From positions 248,001-312,000 of the forward strand of contig NZ_AFIG01000003.1 of assembly GCF_000214595.1 (NCBI RefSeq): 64,000 bases of DNA. The letters are read 5' to 3'. Made by a program: the position numbers and the translations under genes. This document shows, in pieces, positions 38,030 through 47,028 of the stretch (position 1 is the first letter of the stretch; the number at the start of each line of letters is the position of its first letter). Origin of the DNA: Methylophaga thalassica MP. GTDB taxonomy: Bacteria > Pseudomonadota > Gammaproteobacteria > Nitrosococcales > Methylophagaceae. The notes under the pieces are model-generated. The model had not been told where the DNA came from and made no database searches. It saw only the letters and a list, made by a program, of their open reading frames with translations.

Positions 38030-39256
38030 ATGAGTGACGACGCTGATTTATCTTCTATCATTATCGCTAGGCAGCCTATATTTGATCGTCACTATAATAC
38101 TTATGCTTATGAACTGTTATTCCGTAATAACCAAACATCACAATCAGCTGATTTAGATTATTACTCTGGCGATATCGCCACCACACGTGTTATCAATTAC
38201 AGCTTTCTTGAACTGGGTATAGAGCGCGTTATCGGCAATCACCTGGCTTTCGTCAACTTGACCCGGAATTTTATACTAAGTGATGACCCAATACCTTTTG
38301 GTGGTGAGCGTGTTGTCCTGGAAGTGTTGGAGAATATTGAGGTTGATGAAGAACTGATTAATGCGGTTAAAAAACTAGCATTGAGTGGTTATCACATCGC
38401 ACTTGATGATTTTATTTTCCATGAATCATTACGGCCACTTATTGAGCTAGCCTCCATCATCAAAGTCGATATACTTTCTTTATCAGAGTCGGAATTAAGG
38501 CATCATGTCGAGCGGCTTCGAGCGTTTCCAGTCAAGCTACTGGCAGAAAAAGTTGAAACCAAGGCTGAATTTGAACTGTGCATGGAATTGGGTTTTGACT
38601 ATTTTCAGGGTTATTTTTTCTGTCGGCCTGAAATCATTAAAGATAATCCCATCCCTGATAATAAGATTAAACTGCTCGAGTTATTAGGTAAACTACAAGA
38701 TCCGGATATTGAATTTAAAACGATAGAAGCAATCATTCGTCAGGATCCTGGTCTCAGTTTAAAGCTGTTACGTTTACTCAACTCAGCTGCGATAGGGTTT
38801 CCAAGACAGATAAACTCATTGCGTGAAGGCCTCGTTATTTTAGGTTTAAAAGCAATAAAAACCTGGACAACTTTGATTGTGATGAGTGAAATGAGTTCTG
38901 GACCGGCAGAACTAATTCATATGACATTGGTCAGAGCAAAAATGGCAGAAAAGATAGCAGCTCAATTTGGCTGCTCACCGGATAGTGGCTTTTTATTAGG
39001 CTTGTTTTCAACCATTGACACCATATTGTCAAAACCGATGGACGAAATTATTAAATCAATCCCACTCAGTAATGAATCGAGCCTTGCACTGATTAGTCGT
39101 GGTGGTATAAAAGGTCAACTATTAAACTGTGTTACTGATTATTGTGAAGGACATTGGAATAAGGTAGCCGATAGTACCGGACCATCACTGGAAGTGATGA
39201 GCAATGCCTATATTGAAGCCTGTCACTGGGCCACAATTACTCTCGATACGATTTAG
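38030..39256 (+). CDS. EAL-HDOD signalling protein (YuxH/CdgJ type), EAL probably inactive
   Basis: 408 residues: an EAL-like domain (about 10-205) and an HDOD domain (about 210-390). The EAL signature is degenerate (YELLFRN where an active enzyme has ExLxR), and the metal-binding residues are not clearly kept, so cyclic di-GMP hydrolysis is unlikely. CdgJ-type proteins act as scaffolds that affect motility and attachment. It ends 5 bp before an ABC transporter gene on the same strand. No good ribosome site is seen at the ATG. Confidence 0.87.
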   Translation: MSDDADLSSIIIARQPIFDRHYNTYAYELLFRNNQTSQSADLDYYSGDIATTRVINYSFLELGIERVIGNHLAFVNLTRNFILSDDPIPFGGERVVLEVLENIEVDEELINAVKKLALSGYHIALDDFIFHESLRPLIELASIIKVDILSLSESELRHHVERLRAFPVKLLAEKVETKAEFELCMELGFDYFQGYFFCRPEIIKDNPIPDNKIKLLELLGKLQDPDIEFKTIEAIIRQDPGLSLKLLRLLNSAAIGFPRQINSLREGLVILGLKAIKTWTTLIVMSEMSSGPAELIHMTLVRAKMAEKIAAQFGCSPDSGFLLGLFSTIDTILSKPMDEIIKSIPLSNESSLALISRGGIKGQLLNCVTDYCEGHWNKVADSTGPSLEVMSNAYIEACHWATITLDTI

Positions 39257-39261
39257 TGTAA

Positions 39262-40203
39262 ATGATTGATCCCATACTCTTACTCGAAGCGAAAGAACTA
39301 TCCCGTTTTTTCGGCGATACTGCAGCTGTTAACAACGTCAGTTTTAATATCAAACAAGGTGAGGTACTTGGTTTTTTGGGACCAAACGGCGCCGGAAAAA
39401 GTACCACCATGCGTATGCTGACCGGCAACCTTGCTCCTGATAATGGACAGATAATCATTAACGGCATTGATTTACTGGATAATCCTAAACAGGCCAAAGC
39501 CTGCATTGGCTATCTGCCCGAAACACCACCACTATACAAAGAGCATACTGTCAGCGAATTTTTACAGTTCTGCGCCCGCCTGAATGGCATAGCTAAAAAG
39601 CAGCAAAAAACCGCTGTCGACAATGTGATTGAACGTTGTGGCCTGGCTGATGTCAGTAAGCGCTTGATTGCTAATCTATCAAAAGGGTTTCAACAACGTG
39701 TTGGTATTGCTCAAGCGATTATTCACTCACCAGCCGTAGTGATACTGGACGAACCGACATCGGGACTGGACCCTATACAAATTCGTGAAATACGTCAGCT
39801 TATCCGCGATATTGCCAATGAACACAGCGTTATCCTGTCTACCCATATTCTGCCTGAGGTGCAGATGTTATGTGACCGGGTGCAGATCATTTCAAAAGGC
39901 CAGTTATTATTTAATGACAGTCTGCAAAAGCTTACTGAGCAAATGCAATCTACCGCTATTGTTGTTGGTTTTTCGCAAAGTATTGGGCAACAATCTCTGA
40001 CTTCACTTCCTGGTGTGATCGATGTAGAAAAAATGGATAGTCATCGCTACAGAGTGACGTATCTTCCTGAGCAAAACCCAACACAAGCCCTATTAAAAAG
40101 TGCTGTTGAAAATAACTGGCCGTTAAGGTCATTAATACCAGAGCAGCATTCTTTAGAAGATGTCTTTATGAAAATTATTCGTGAAGAAGATGCCCATGCT
40201 TAA
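39262..40203 (+). CDS. ABC-2 transporter ATPase (GldA-like)
   Basis: 313 residues. Walker A is GPNGAGKST (about 42-50), the signature is LSKGFQQRVGIAQAI, and Walker B is VVILDEPTSGLDP, followed by the H-loop in LSTHILPE. A C-terminal extension of about 80 residues is usual in drug/gliding-type ABC-2 ATPases. It starts a four-gene transporter set and overlaps the permease gene at its 3' end. Confidence 0.92.
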   Translation: MIDPILLLEAKELSRFFGDTAAVNNVSFNIKQGEVLGFLGPNGAGKSTTMRMLTGNLAPDNGQIIINGIDLLDNPKQAKACIGYLPETPPLYKEHTVSEFLQFCARLNGIAKKQQKTAVDNVIERCGLADVSKRLIANLSKGFQQRVGIAQAIIHSPAVVILDEPTSGLDPIQIREIRQLIRDIANEHSVILSTHILPEVQMLCDRVQIISKGQLLFNDSLQKLTEQMQSTAIVVGFSQSIGQQSLTSLPGVIDVEKMDSHRYRVTYLPEQNPTQALLKSAVENNWPLRSLIPEQHSLEDVFMKIIREEDAHA

Positions 40204-40939
40204 CATTGCTCGTAATGAATTACATCGCTTGTTTTTATCACCACTTGCCTGGGTGATGTTAGCGTTGAGTCAGTTATTGCTGGCTTACCTGTTTTTAACG
40301 CATATGGATTATTTCAACAGCATCCAGAGTCGAATTTCTGCTATTCCAGGTGCTCCCGGTGTGACAGAACTTATTGCTATGCCTCTGTTGAGTAATGCCG
40401 CAATTATTGCTTTGCTTATCAGCCCATTATTAACGATGCGCACCCTTGCTGAAGAAAGACGAAACGAGACCTTGCCTTTGCTTTCATCAGCGCCACTCAG
40501 CATATTCGATATTGTGCTTGGAAAATTCTTTGGTACCTTAACCTTTTTCCTATTAATGACATTGCTCACGGTATTCATGATTTGTTCATTGGCTGTTGGC
40601 ACCACACTAGATTTTTATCAGTTAAGCGCCGGTGTACTAGGGCTTGTTTTATTAGTTGCCAGCTTTACCGCCGTTGGTATTTATATGTCCAGTCTGACCA
40701 GACAGCCAACTATCGCGGCCATCAGTACGTTTGCCATTCTCTTTTTATTCTGGATTATCGATTGGGCAAGCCACAGCACCACCGAATTCTCACTGTTTAG
40801 TTGGTTATCCCTGCTAAAGCACTTTGAACCGATGATTCAGGGACAAATCAATACACAAGATATCAGCTACTTTTTAATCATTATTGCGGCTTTTCTATTA
40901 TTGACTGTACGTCGACTGGATAGAGAGCGTTTAGACTAA
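40196..40939 (+). CDS. ABC-2 family permease (GldF-like)
   Basis: Integral membrane subunit of about 247 residues with six helices. The conserved LLTMRTLAEERRNETLPLLLSAP-like block (residues about 82-104) is typical of GldF/ABC-2 permeases. Three starts are possible (GTG 40181, ATG 40190, ATG 40196); the last is preferred because GAAGAAG lies six bases before it. It overlaps the ATPase gene, and its stop overlaps the next start (TAATG). Confidence 0.87.
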   Translation: MLNIARNELHRLFLSPLAWVMLALSQLLLAYLFLTHMDYFNSIQSRISAIPGAPGVTELIAMPLLSNAAIIALLISPLLTMRTLAEERRNETLPLLSSAPLSIFDIVLGKFFGTLTFFLLMTLLTVFMICSLAVGTTLDFYQLSAGVLGLVLLVASFTAVGIYMSSLTRQPTIAAISTFAILFLFWIIDWASHSTTEFSLFSWLSLLKHFEPMIQGQINTQDISYFLIIIAAFLLLTVRRLDRERLD

Positions 40940-42312
40940 TGAAAATCACCAAACGCGCACAACACCTGATTCGTTTTCAGCAAATCGTTTTCTATGCCTT
41001 ATTAATTGCAGCTGTGGTCTTATTGAGTCAGCTGTCTATTTCAACTAATAAACAGTTTGACTGGACTCAGAATCATCGGCATACCTTATCTGACACCAGT
41101 TTAACTATTCTCCATAATTTAAAAGATAGCATCACTATCCAGGTCTTTGTTAGCCCTGACTATGAGTACCGTTCAGCTATCGTTGAGTTGCTACAACGTT
41201 ATCAACAACACAGCGATAAACTGAAAATCCAGTTTGTTGATCCCAGCTTCTCACCGGATATAGTCAGACAATTTAATATTCAACAGCAAGGCGAAATGGT
41301 CATCAGCCGTGGTGAACAAAATCAGCATGTATTTGATCTCTCGGAACAATCACTGACCAATGCCATTGTCACTGTCTCCAGACAATCGCAACCCTGGTTA
41401 GTATTTATCGAAGGTCATGGTGAGAGAAGCCCTTATGACAGAAGTGATTTTGGCCTCGACACACTGGCGAAAAACTTGGAAAGTCAGGGTATAAAACTTC
41501 GGTCACAGAATCTTCTGGAAGCGCCCGAACTACCAGATAATACAGCGGCCTTAGTCATTGCCAGCCCAGAAAAAGAATGGCTTCCAGGTGAAATCAAAAT
41601 CGTTCGTGACTATTTAGATAAAGGCGGTAACCTCTTATGGTTAGCCGACCCGACTCAGACAAAATCATTAGCGCCTTTAGCTGAGCAGTTAGGCATTGAA
41701 TTCGTGCCGGGCACGATTCTCGATCCCAACTCCAGCATGCTGGGAATTCAAGATCCAAGATTTGTTCTGATTACTGATTATGCGAACCATCCTGTCGGGC
41801 AGGCAGTGAAAAGCGTGACCTTATTGGCAGAAGCGACAGCCATACAAAAACGTGATGAAAACACAGAAAGTCCGTGGCACTACATTAATTTGCTCAACAG
41901 TCAGCCTAACGCCTGGGTAGAATCAACACCCATTACACAAGCCAATCTTAGCCAGCAAAAATATAACGAGGGTGCTGATGTATCAGGCCCGGTTTCACTC
42001 GGCATGCTAATTGACCGTGATACAGAAAAGGACGATAGTCAGCAACAGCGCATCGCGGTTATTGGTGATGCCGACTTTGTCGCCAATAGTTATATCGGTA
42101 ACGCTGCCAATCTGGACTTAGGTATGGCGCTGATTAATTGGTTAGTTGAAGATGATGGTCTCATTTCTATTCCGATAAAAACCAGTATCGGCACGCAGCT
42201 TACCTTATCAAAAACACAATCTATTATTATTGGTTTTGGCTTTTTATTTGCTGTGCCATTACTCCTCCTCACTATCGGGCTGACCTTGTGGTGGCGGAGA
42301 AAACGTCGATGA
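40939..42312 (+). CDS. GldG-like ABC transporter auxiliary protein
   Basis: 457 residues anchored at both ends: an N-terminal helix (about 17-37) and a C-terminal helix (about 430-450), with a large periplasmic middle. The middle has the GldG/ABC_transp_aux pattern: RHTLSDTSLTILHNLKDSITIQVFVSPD and FIEGHGERSPYDRSDFGLDTL. In Bacteroidetes GldG works with GldA and GldF, but in proteobacteria the set has no known gliding role. It is coupled to genes on both sides by overlapping starts. Confidence 0.85.
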   Translation: MKITKRAQHLIRFQQIVFYALLIAAVVLLSQLSISTNKQFDWTQNHRHTLSDTSLTILHNLKDSITIQVFVSPDYEYRSAIVELLQRYQQHSDKLKIQFVDPSFSPDIVRQFNIQQQGEMVISRGEQNQHVFDLSEQSLTNAIVTVSRQSQPWLVFIEGHGERSPYDRSDFGLDTLAKNLESQGIKLRSQNLLEAPELPDNTAALVIASPEKEWLPGEIKIVRDYLDKGGNLLWLADPTQTKSLAPLAEQLGIEFVPGTILDPNSSMLGIQDPRFVLITDYANHPVGQAVKSVTLLAEATAIQKRDENTESPWHYINLLNSQPNAWVESTPITQANLSQQKYNEGADVSGPVSLGMLIDRDTEKDDSQQQRIAVIGDADFVANSYIGNAANLDLGMALINWLVEDDGLISIPIKTSIGTQLTLSKTQSIIIGFGFLFAVPLLLLTIGLTLWWRRKRR

Positions 42313-43190
42313 AAAGCAGCTATTTTACAAACTTCATTTTATTGTTATTAGTTGTCGGGTTGTTCTGGTTTTCGCAACATAACACTAACAAGCAAGCTGA
42401 CAACTCAGTTCAGTTATTAACCTCTTTAAATCCAGAAGATATCAACACGATTGATATCCAACAACGTCAAAAAGACGATATAAAACTAATACGCAATAAT
42501 CAGTCCTGGCAACTGATGTCGCCTTACCCTGCCCCGGTGAGTCAAACTCGTATTAATCTTATTCTGAGCTTGTTAAAAACGCCGGTGCATGGCGAGTTTC
42601 AGCCAATGGACACTTCATCACTTGCCCAGTTTGGTCTGAATACACCCGCCGTCATTGTCAGCATGAATAATGAGAGTTTTGCTTTTGGTGATGTGGAATC
42701 AATCAGCAAACGACGTTATGTTCTATATCAGCATATGATTTATCTGATTGAGGATGATGTCACCCCTTTATTAACAGCAAGTGCTGATAGTTTTATTGAT
42801 AACAGACTGATTACTGAAAATAATACGATTGAAAAACTCAGCCTTCCCCACTCACTGAGTAACTCAGATATAGTTCAGATTGATAATGTCGATGGGCAAT
42901 GGCATAGCGATGATAAAAAACTCACGGCTGACCAATTAAAAATACTGATAGATGGCTGGCAGTTTGCCTACGCCACTCAGGTAAGAAAACTCGCGCCAGA
43001 GGCTTTAACTGCGTTGCCTAGTCCTCAAATACGCGTATGGCTCAAGGATCAGCAACAGCCTGTTTCTCTTATCCTGCAAACCACAGATAATAATCTTACT
43101 CTGATTAATCCAGACTCAGGTTTGGAATATATTTTCCCTATGGCAATGAGCACGCAGTTGTTGCCGGACACACCGACTCAAACAAATTAA
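42309..43190 (+). CDS. DUF4340 membrane-anchored protein
   Basis: 293 residues from the ATG at 42309, which overlaps the preceding stop (ATGA). One N-terminal helix (about 6-22) is followed by a periplasmic region resembling DUF4340, with repeats of beta structure such as INTIDIQQRQKDDIKLIRNNQSWQL and VKLTADQ-like segments. It is the fourth gene of the GldA-F-G-like set, an arrangement often seen in proteobacteria. Function unknown. Confidence 0.8.
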   Translation: MKSSYFTNFILLLLVVGLFWFSQHNTNKQADNSVQLLTSLNPEDINTIDIQQRQKDDIKLIRNNQSWQLMSPYPAPVSQTRINLILSLLKTPVHGEFQPMDTSSLAQFGLNTPAVIVSMNNESFAFGDVESISKRRYVLYQHMIYLIEDDVTPLLTASADSFIDNRLITENNTIEKLSLPHSLSNSDIVQIDNVDGQWHSDDKKLTADQLKILIDGWQFAYATQVRKLAPEALTALPSPQIRVWLKDQQQPVSLILQTTDNNLTLINPDSGLEYIFPMAMSTQLLPDTPTQTN

Positions 43191-43196
43191 TCGACT

Positions 43197-44015
43197 ATGC
43201 CTGAACTACCTGAAGTAGAAACCACTCGGCGTGGTATTCAGCCCTTTATTAAAAACCAGTCCATTACCAAAATGGTGGTGCGTCATCGCGGATTACGCTG
43301 GCCGATTCCTGAAGGGCTGGAATCCATCGTAAAAGATCAAACTGTGCACACAATTGAGCGCCGAGCAAAATATTTACTCTTACACTGTGACACCGGCACC
43401 TTGATAATCCATCTAGGTATGTCCGGACGTTTACGTGTGCTCGATAATGATAACAACATCAATAAACATGATCATGTCGATATCTTTTTTCACAACGGTT
43501 ATGTGTTGAGGTTTACCGACCCACGCCGCTTTGGTGCCGTTTTATGGACAGAGAAATCATATGAACACCATCCACTCATTGCCCATTTAGGGCCAGAGCC
43601 TTTGTCAGATGCCTTTGATCTTAACTATCTTCATCAGCGTGCCAAAGGTCGGACCAGCCCTATAAAAACATTTATTATGAATGGTGAAGTGGTGGTCGGC
43701 GTCGGTAATATCTATGCTAATGAAGCCCTTTTTATGGCGGGCATTCACCCGAGTACTGCTGCCGGTAAAATCAGCAAAAAACAACTTGCTGAATTAGTCG
43801 ATGCCATCAAAAAAGTATTGGAAAAAGCCTTGCTCGCAGGAGGAACAACCTTACGTGATTTCAGAAAAAGTGATGGCAATCCGGGATATTTCGCACAAGA
43901 ACTCCACGTCTATGGACGGGAAGGACAAGCCTGCTTACGCTGCCACACCCCGATAAGCAGTATCAGGCAAGCGCAAAGAGCTACTTATTTCTGCCCCCAA
44001 TGTCAGCCTCGCTGA
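43197..44015 (+). CDS. mutM: Formamidopyrimidine-DNA glycosylase (MutM/Fpg)
   Basis: 272-residue base-excision enzyme removing 8-oxoguanine. The catalytic Pro2-Glu3 N-terminus (MPELPEVETTRRGI) is intact, as is the lysine in the RRAKYLLLH block. The C-terminal zinc finger has CLRCH and CPQC pairs. It lies 6 bp after the DUF4340 gene and ends back-to-back with the convergent cytochrome gene. Confidence 0.97.
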   Translation: MPELPEVETTRRGIQPFIKNQSITKMVVRHRGLRWPIPEGLESIVKDQTVHTIERRAKYLLLHCDTGTLIIHLGMSGRLRVLDNDNNINKHDHVDIFFHNGYVLRFTDPRRFGAVLWTEKSYEHHPLIAHLGPEPLSDAFDLNYLHQRAKGRTSPIKTFIMNGEVVVGVGNIYANEALFMAGIHPSTAAGKISKKQLAELVDAIKKVLEKALLAGGTTLRDFRKSDGNPGYFAQELHVYGREGQACLRCHTPISSIRQAQRATYFCPQCQPR

Positions 44016-44312
44016 TTATTTCTGCTCTGAAAAATACTGCGCCAGCAAACGAATCTCTTGCTCAGTATAGCCAGCGGCATGCTGTGTCATGACAGTCGCC
44101 TCTCGCTGCCCATGCTTGAAAGCCAGCATTTGCTGAACAAAATAATTTTTGTTTAAGCCAGCGAGGCTAGGCGTTCCTCCCTGACTATGACCATTGGTAC
44201 CATGACAAACAGCACATGCAGATGCCAATAACGCGACATTACGGGGATCAGCCTGTGCAGTATGAATTGAAATCAACATAATCCCAGCTACCATAAAATG
44301 AGAAAAACGCAT
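44016..44312 (-). CDS. Small periplasmic cytochrome c, resembling FccA
   Basis: 98-residue class I cytochrome c. The ATG at 44312 is favoured over one four codons upstream because GGAG lies 6 bases before it. A signal peptide (about 1-21, ending AQA) leads to the haem site Cys33-x-x-Cys36-His37 (SACAVCHG). The distal Met candidate is in QREATVMTQHAAGYTEQEI. The PSLAGLNKNYFVQQMLAFKHG block resembles monohaem cytochrome subunits of flavocytochrome c sulfide dehydrogenase, which would pair with the FccB-like protein at 20836-22110; generic cytochrome c553-type function is the alternative. Confidence 0.85.
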   Translation of the reverse strand: MRFSHFMVAGIMLISIHTAQADPRNVALLASACAVCHGTNGHSQGGTPSLAGLNKNYFVQQMLAFKHGQREATVMTQHAAGYTEQEIRLLAQYFSEQK

Positions 44313-44384
44313 TTTTGTCTCCATAATCCAACGCCAGTTATAAGCCTACGTTATAATGTCGCTTTAATCATCAGCTAAGTTTCC

Positions 44385-45347
44385 ATGTCAGAAAAAATTC
44401 AATTAGAAGATATCATTCCGGATGAATTGATGGGTATGCGCATCGATCAGGCGCTCGCCAAAATGTTTCCCGAATATTCACGCGGACAACTGACAAAGTG
44501 GCTTAAAGCCGGTGATGTGCTGGTCAATGGGCAGTTACTTAAACCTAAGGAAAGTATTCAGGGTGGTGAGAAAGTCACTATCGGTACAGAACTGCAAGTC
44601 CAGGATGAAAGCTGGCTGGCTGAAACAATTGCTTTAGATATCATCTACGAAGATGACGATGTCATCATTATCAATAAACCAGCGGGTATGGTCGTACACC
44701 CCGGCGCTGGAAATCACCAAGGCACCCTAGTCAATGCGTTATTAGCCCATGCGCCACAACTGGCCAATATTCCTCGTGCCGGCATCGTGCATCGAATCGA
44801 TAAAGCCACAACCGGCTTATTGATGATCGCCAAAACCTTAACTGCGCATAACTCACTGGTTTCCCAGCTTCAGGCTCGTAGCGTTAAACGTGAATATCTG
44901 GCTGTCGCCTGTGGTGTTTTCACCGCCGGAGGAACTGTTGATGAAGCAATTGGTCGTCATGGTATTGATCGCAAAAGAATGGCAGTCAGCGCAACAGGGA
45001 AACCTTCAGTGACCCACTATCGTGTTGAACAACGTTATCGTGCGCATACCTTGATTAAGTGCAAGCTTGAAACCGGTCGCACGCATCAGATCCGCGTACA
45101 CATGGCTCATATTAGACACCCTCTTTTAGGAGATCCGGTTTACGGGGGCCGATTTAAACAGGCAAAAGGCATGACCGAGTCTTGCCGAGAAGTCATTCAG
45201 AATTTCCGCAGACAAGCGTTACATGCCGGTTTACTTGGCTTTATCCATCCAACGACTGGCGAAGAAGTGTCATGGCAAATCGATTTACCTGATGATATGC
45301 AACAGTTGGTGGATGCTCTGGCAGCTGATGCAGAAATGATTGACTGA
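44385..45347 (+). CDS. rluD: 23S rRNA pseudouridine synthase RluD
   Basis: 320 residues. An S4 RNA-binding domain (about 18-78) precedes the RluA-type catalytic domain with the active Asp139 in GIVHRIDKATTGLL, the same position as in E. coli RluD. It modifies helix 69 of 23S rRNA (positions 1911, 1915, 1917 in E. coli). The gene is divergent from the cytochrome c gene. A 124-bp gap separates it from opgG. Confidence 0.94.
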   Translation: MSEKIQLEDIIPDELMGMRIDQALAKMFPEYSRGQLTKWLKAGDVLVNGQLLKPKESIQGGEKVTIGTELQVQDESWLAETIALDIIYEDDDVIIINKPAGMVVHPGAGNHQGTLVNALLAHAPQLANIPRAGIVHRIDKATTGLLMIAKTLTAHNSLVSQLQARSVKREYLAVACGVFTAGGTVDEAIGRHGIDRKRMAVSATGKPSVTHYRVEQRYRAHTLIKCKLETGRTHQIRVHMAHIRHPLLGDPVYGGRFKQAKGMTESCREVIQNFRRQALHAGLLGFIHPTTGEEVSWQIDLPDDMQQLVDALAADAEMID

Positions 45348-45471
45348 CTTTAACCTATGACATTGCATTGAATTCTCTGTCGTGGACAATACTTCACGGT
45401 CATGAGTCAATTCATACATCAGTTGGTACGCCATTAGTATTCAGATTATCTCATCAAGGAGACAATACAGC

Positions 45472-47028
45472 GTGATGACTGTGAATCATCTATATCCATC
45501 TCTATCTGCTCTCATTAAAGCAGGATTGTGTGCTTTTTTGCTTTTCTTTAGCCTGTCCAGCCTGGCATCAGCTGAGAATGTCAAAGACGCAAAGTTCAGT
45601 CATCAAACAGTGCTTGATTTAGCCAAAAAATTAGCCAAGGAGCCCTATAAGCTTCCTAAACAAGCGCCCATTTCACTTACCCGCCTGGATGCCGAGACCT
45701 ATCAGAAAATTCGCTTCCAGCAACATGCCGCTATTTGGGGTAACTCACCCTCCCCCTTTTCTATCCAACTATTTGCTCCCGGTTTTTTATATAAGAACCT
45801 GGTGAATATTGATATTGTTGAAAGTGGAAAAAGTGTACCAATTAATGTCACCGAATCTTCGTTCAAGGTACCTAATCCGGAAATTGCCAAAGCGCTCGCT
45901 CAAGTTGGGAAGTATGCTGGATTCCGTCTGCACTACCCGCTTAATAATAGTCAGGATAAAAATGAGTTCATTATTTTTCAGGGTGCCAGCTACTTCAGAG
46001 CCGTCTCAAAAGGTCAGCTTTACGGCATTTCAGCCAGAGGTTTAGCCATTGATGTAGCAGAGCCCAAAGGTGAAGAACACCCTACGTTCACTCACTTCTG
46101 GATAGAACGGCCAGGCAGAGAGCAAAAAGCGATCGTTGTTCATGCCCTACTTAATAGTAAAAGTGTCACCGGCGCATACCGTTTTGGGATTTATCCTGAT
46201 GATCCCACCCATATGGATGTCAAAGTTACTCTATTTCCACGTGCTGATATCCCACATATTGGTCTAGCACCGCTGACCTCAATGTTCCTACATGGCGGGA
46301 TGGTGCCTGCGAAATCAACGGATTACCGGCCAGAAGTGCATAATTCACAAGCATTGGCCATCACCACAGGGAATAACGAACATTTATGGCGCCCCCTGAA
46401 TAACCCTAGTTCACTACAGATCAGTGGCTTTATGGATGAACATACCAAAGGATTTGGACTGATTCAGCGTGATCGTCAGTTTGTGAATTATCAGGATTTA
46501 GAAGCACATTATGAACTTCGCCCTTCTTTATGGGTAGAGCCTATTGAAGACTGGGGTAAAGGTCAGGTTCAACTATTTGAAATTCCTTCTAATGCGGATA
46601 GTAATGACAATATTGTGGCTTACTGGCGCCCGGAAGGCGGATTAAAAAAAGGCCAGACCTTTAGTTACAACTACCGTCTTATCTGGTTAAACGATATCAA
46701 TCCAATGCCCGGCAAAACAAAGATTGTGCGCAGTGCCAAAGGACAATCGTCAGAAGATGGCAACAGAGTGATGATTATCGATTTTAGTCACATTAGTGCC
46801 GAACAATTGAAAACGCTGAGCATTAATGCATCCAGCAATCATGGAAAAGTTGTTAAAACAAAGCTGATAGCTAACCCTAATATCGACGGCGCTCGTGTAT
46901 TTTTGACCTTCAATCCGGAAAATGCAGATGTTGCCGAATTACGATTGCAATTAATGAATAAAAATATTCCTATCAGCGAAACATGGCTATATCGTTGGAT
47001 TAAGCCAGGTCTATTTACAGGCGAATAA
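45472..47028 (+). CDS. opgG: Periplasmic glucan biosynthesis protein OpgG (MdoG)
   Basis: 518-residue periplasmic protein needed for osmoregulated periplasmic glucan backbone branching. A long signal peptide (about 1-33, ending ASA) precedes the MdoG domain (about 39-515) with conserved YRAVSKGQLYGISARGLAIDVAE-type and FWIERP blocks. AAGGAGA at 45456-45462 fits the GTG at 45472 by spacing; an ATG three bases later is the other choice. The stop overlaps the opgH start (TAATG). First gene of a likely six-gene operon. Confidence 0.95.
   Translation: MMTVNHLYPSLSALIKAGLCAFLLFFSLSSLASAENVKDAKFSHQTVLDLAKKLAKEPYKLPKQAPISLTRLDAETYQKIRFQQHAAIWGNSPSPFSIQLFAPGFLYKNLVNIDIVESGKSVPINVTESSFKVPNPEIAKALAQVGKYAGFRLHYPLNNSQDKNEFIIFQGASYFRAVSKGQLYGISARGLAIDVAEPKGEEHPTFTHFWIERPGREQKAIVVHALLNSKSVTGAYRFGIYPDDPTHMDVKVTLFPRADIPHIGLAPLTSMFLHGGMVPAKSTDYRPEVHNSQALAITTGNNEHLWRPLNNPSSLQISGFMDEHTKGFGLIQRDRQFVNYQDLEAHYELRPSLWVEPIEDWGKGQVQLFEIPSNADSNDNIVAYWRPEGGLKKGQTFSYNYRLIWLNDINPMPGKTKIVRSAKGQSSEDGNRVMIIDFSHISAEQLKTLSINASSNHGKVVKTKLIANPNIDGARVFLTFNPENADVAELRLQLMNKNIPISETWLYRWIKPGLFTGE

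Noticed and set aside
39262-43190. A gliding motility apparatus
   Set aside because: Only GldA/F/G-like parts are present; no gldJ-K-L-M-N or spr genes. Such ABC sets are common in non-gliding proteobacteria.
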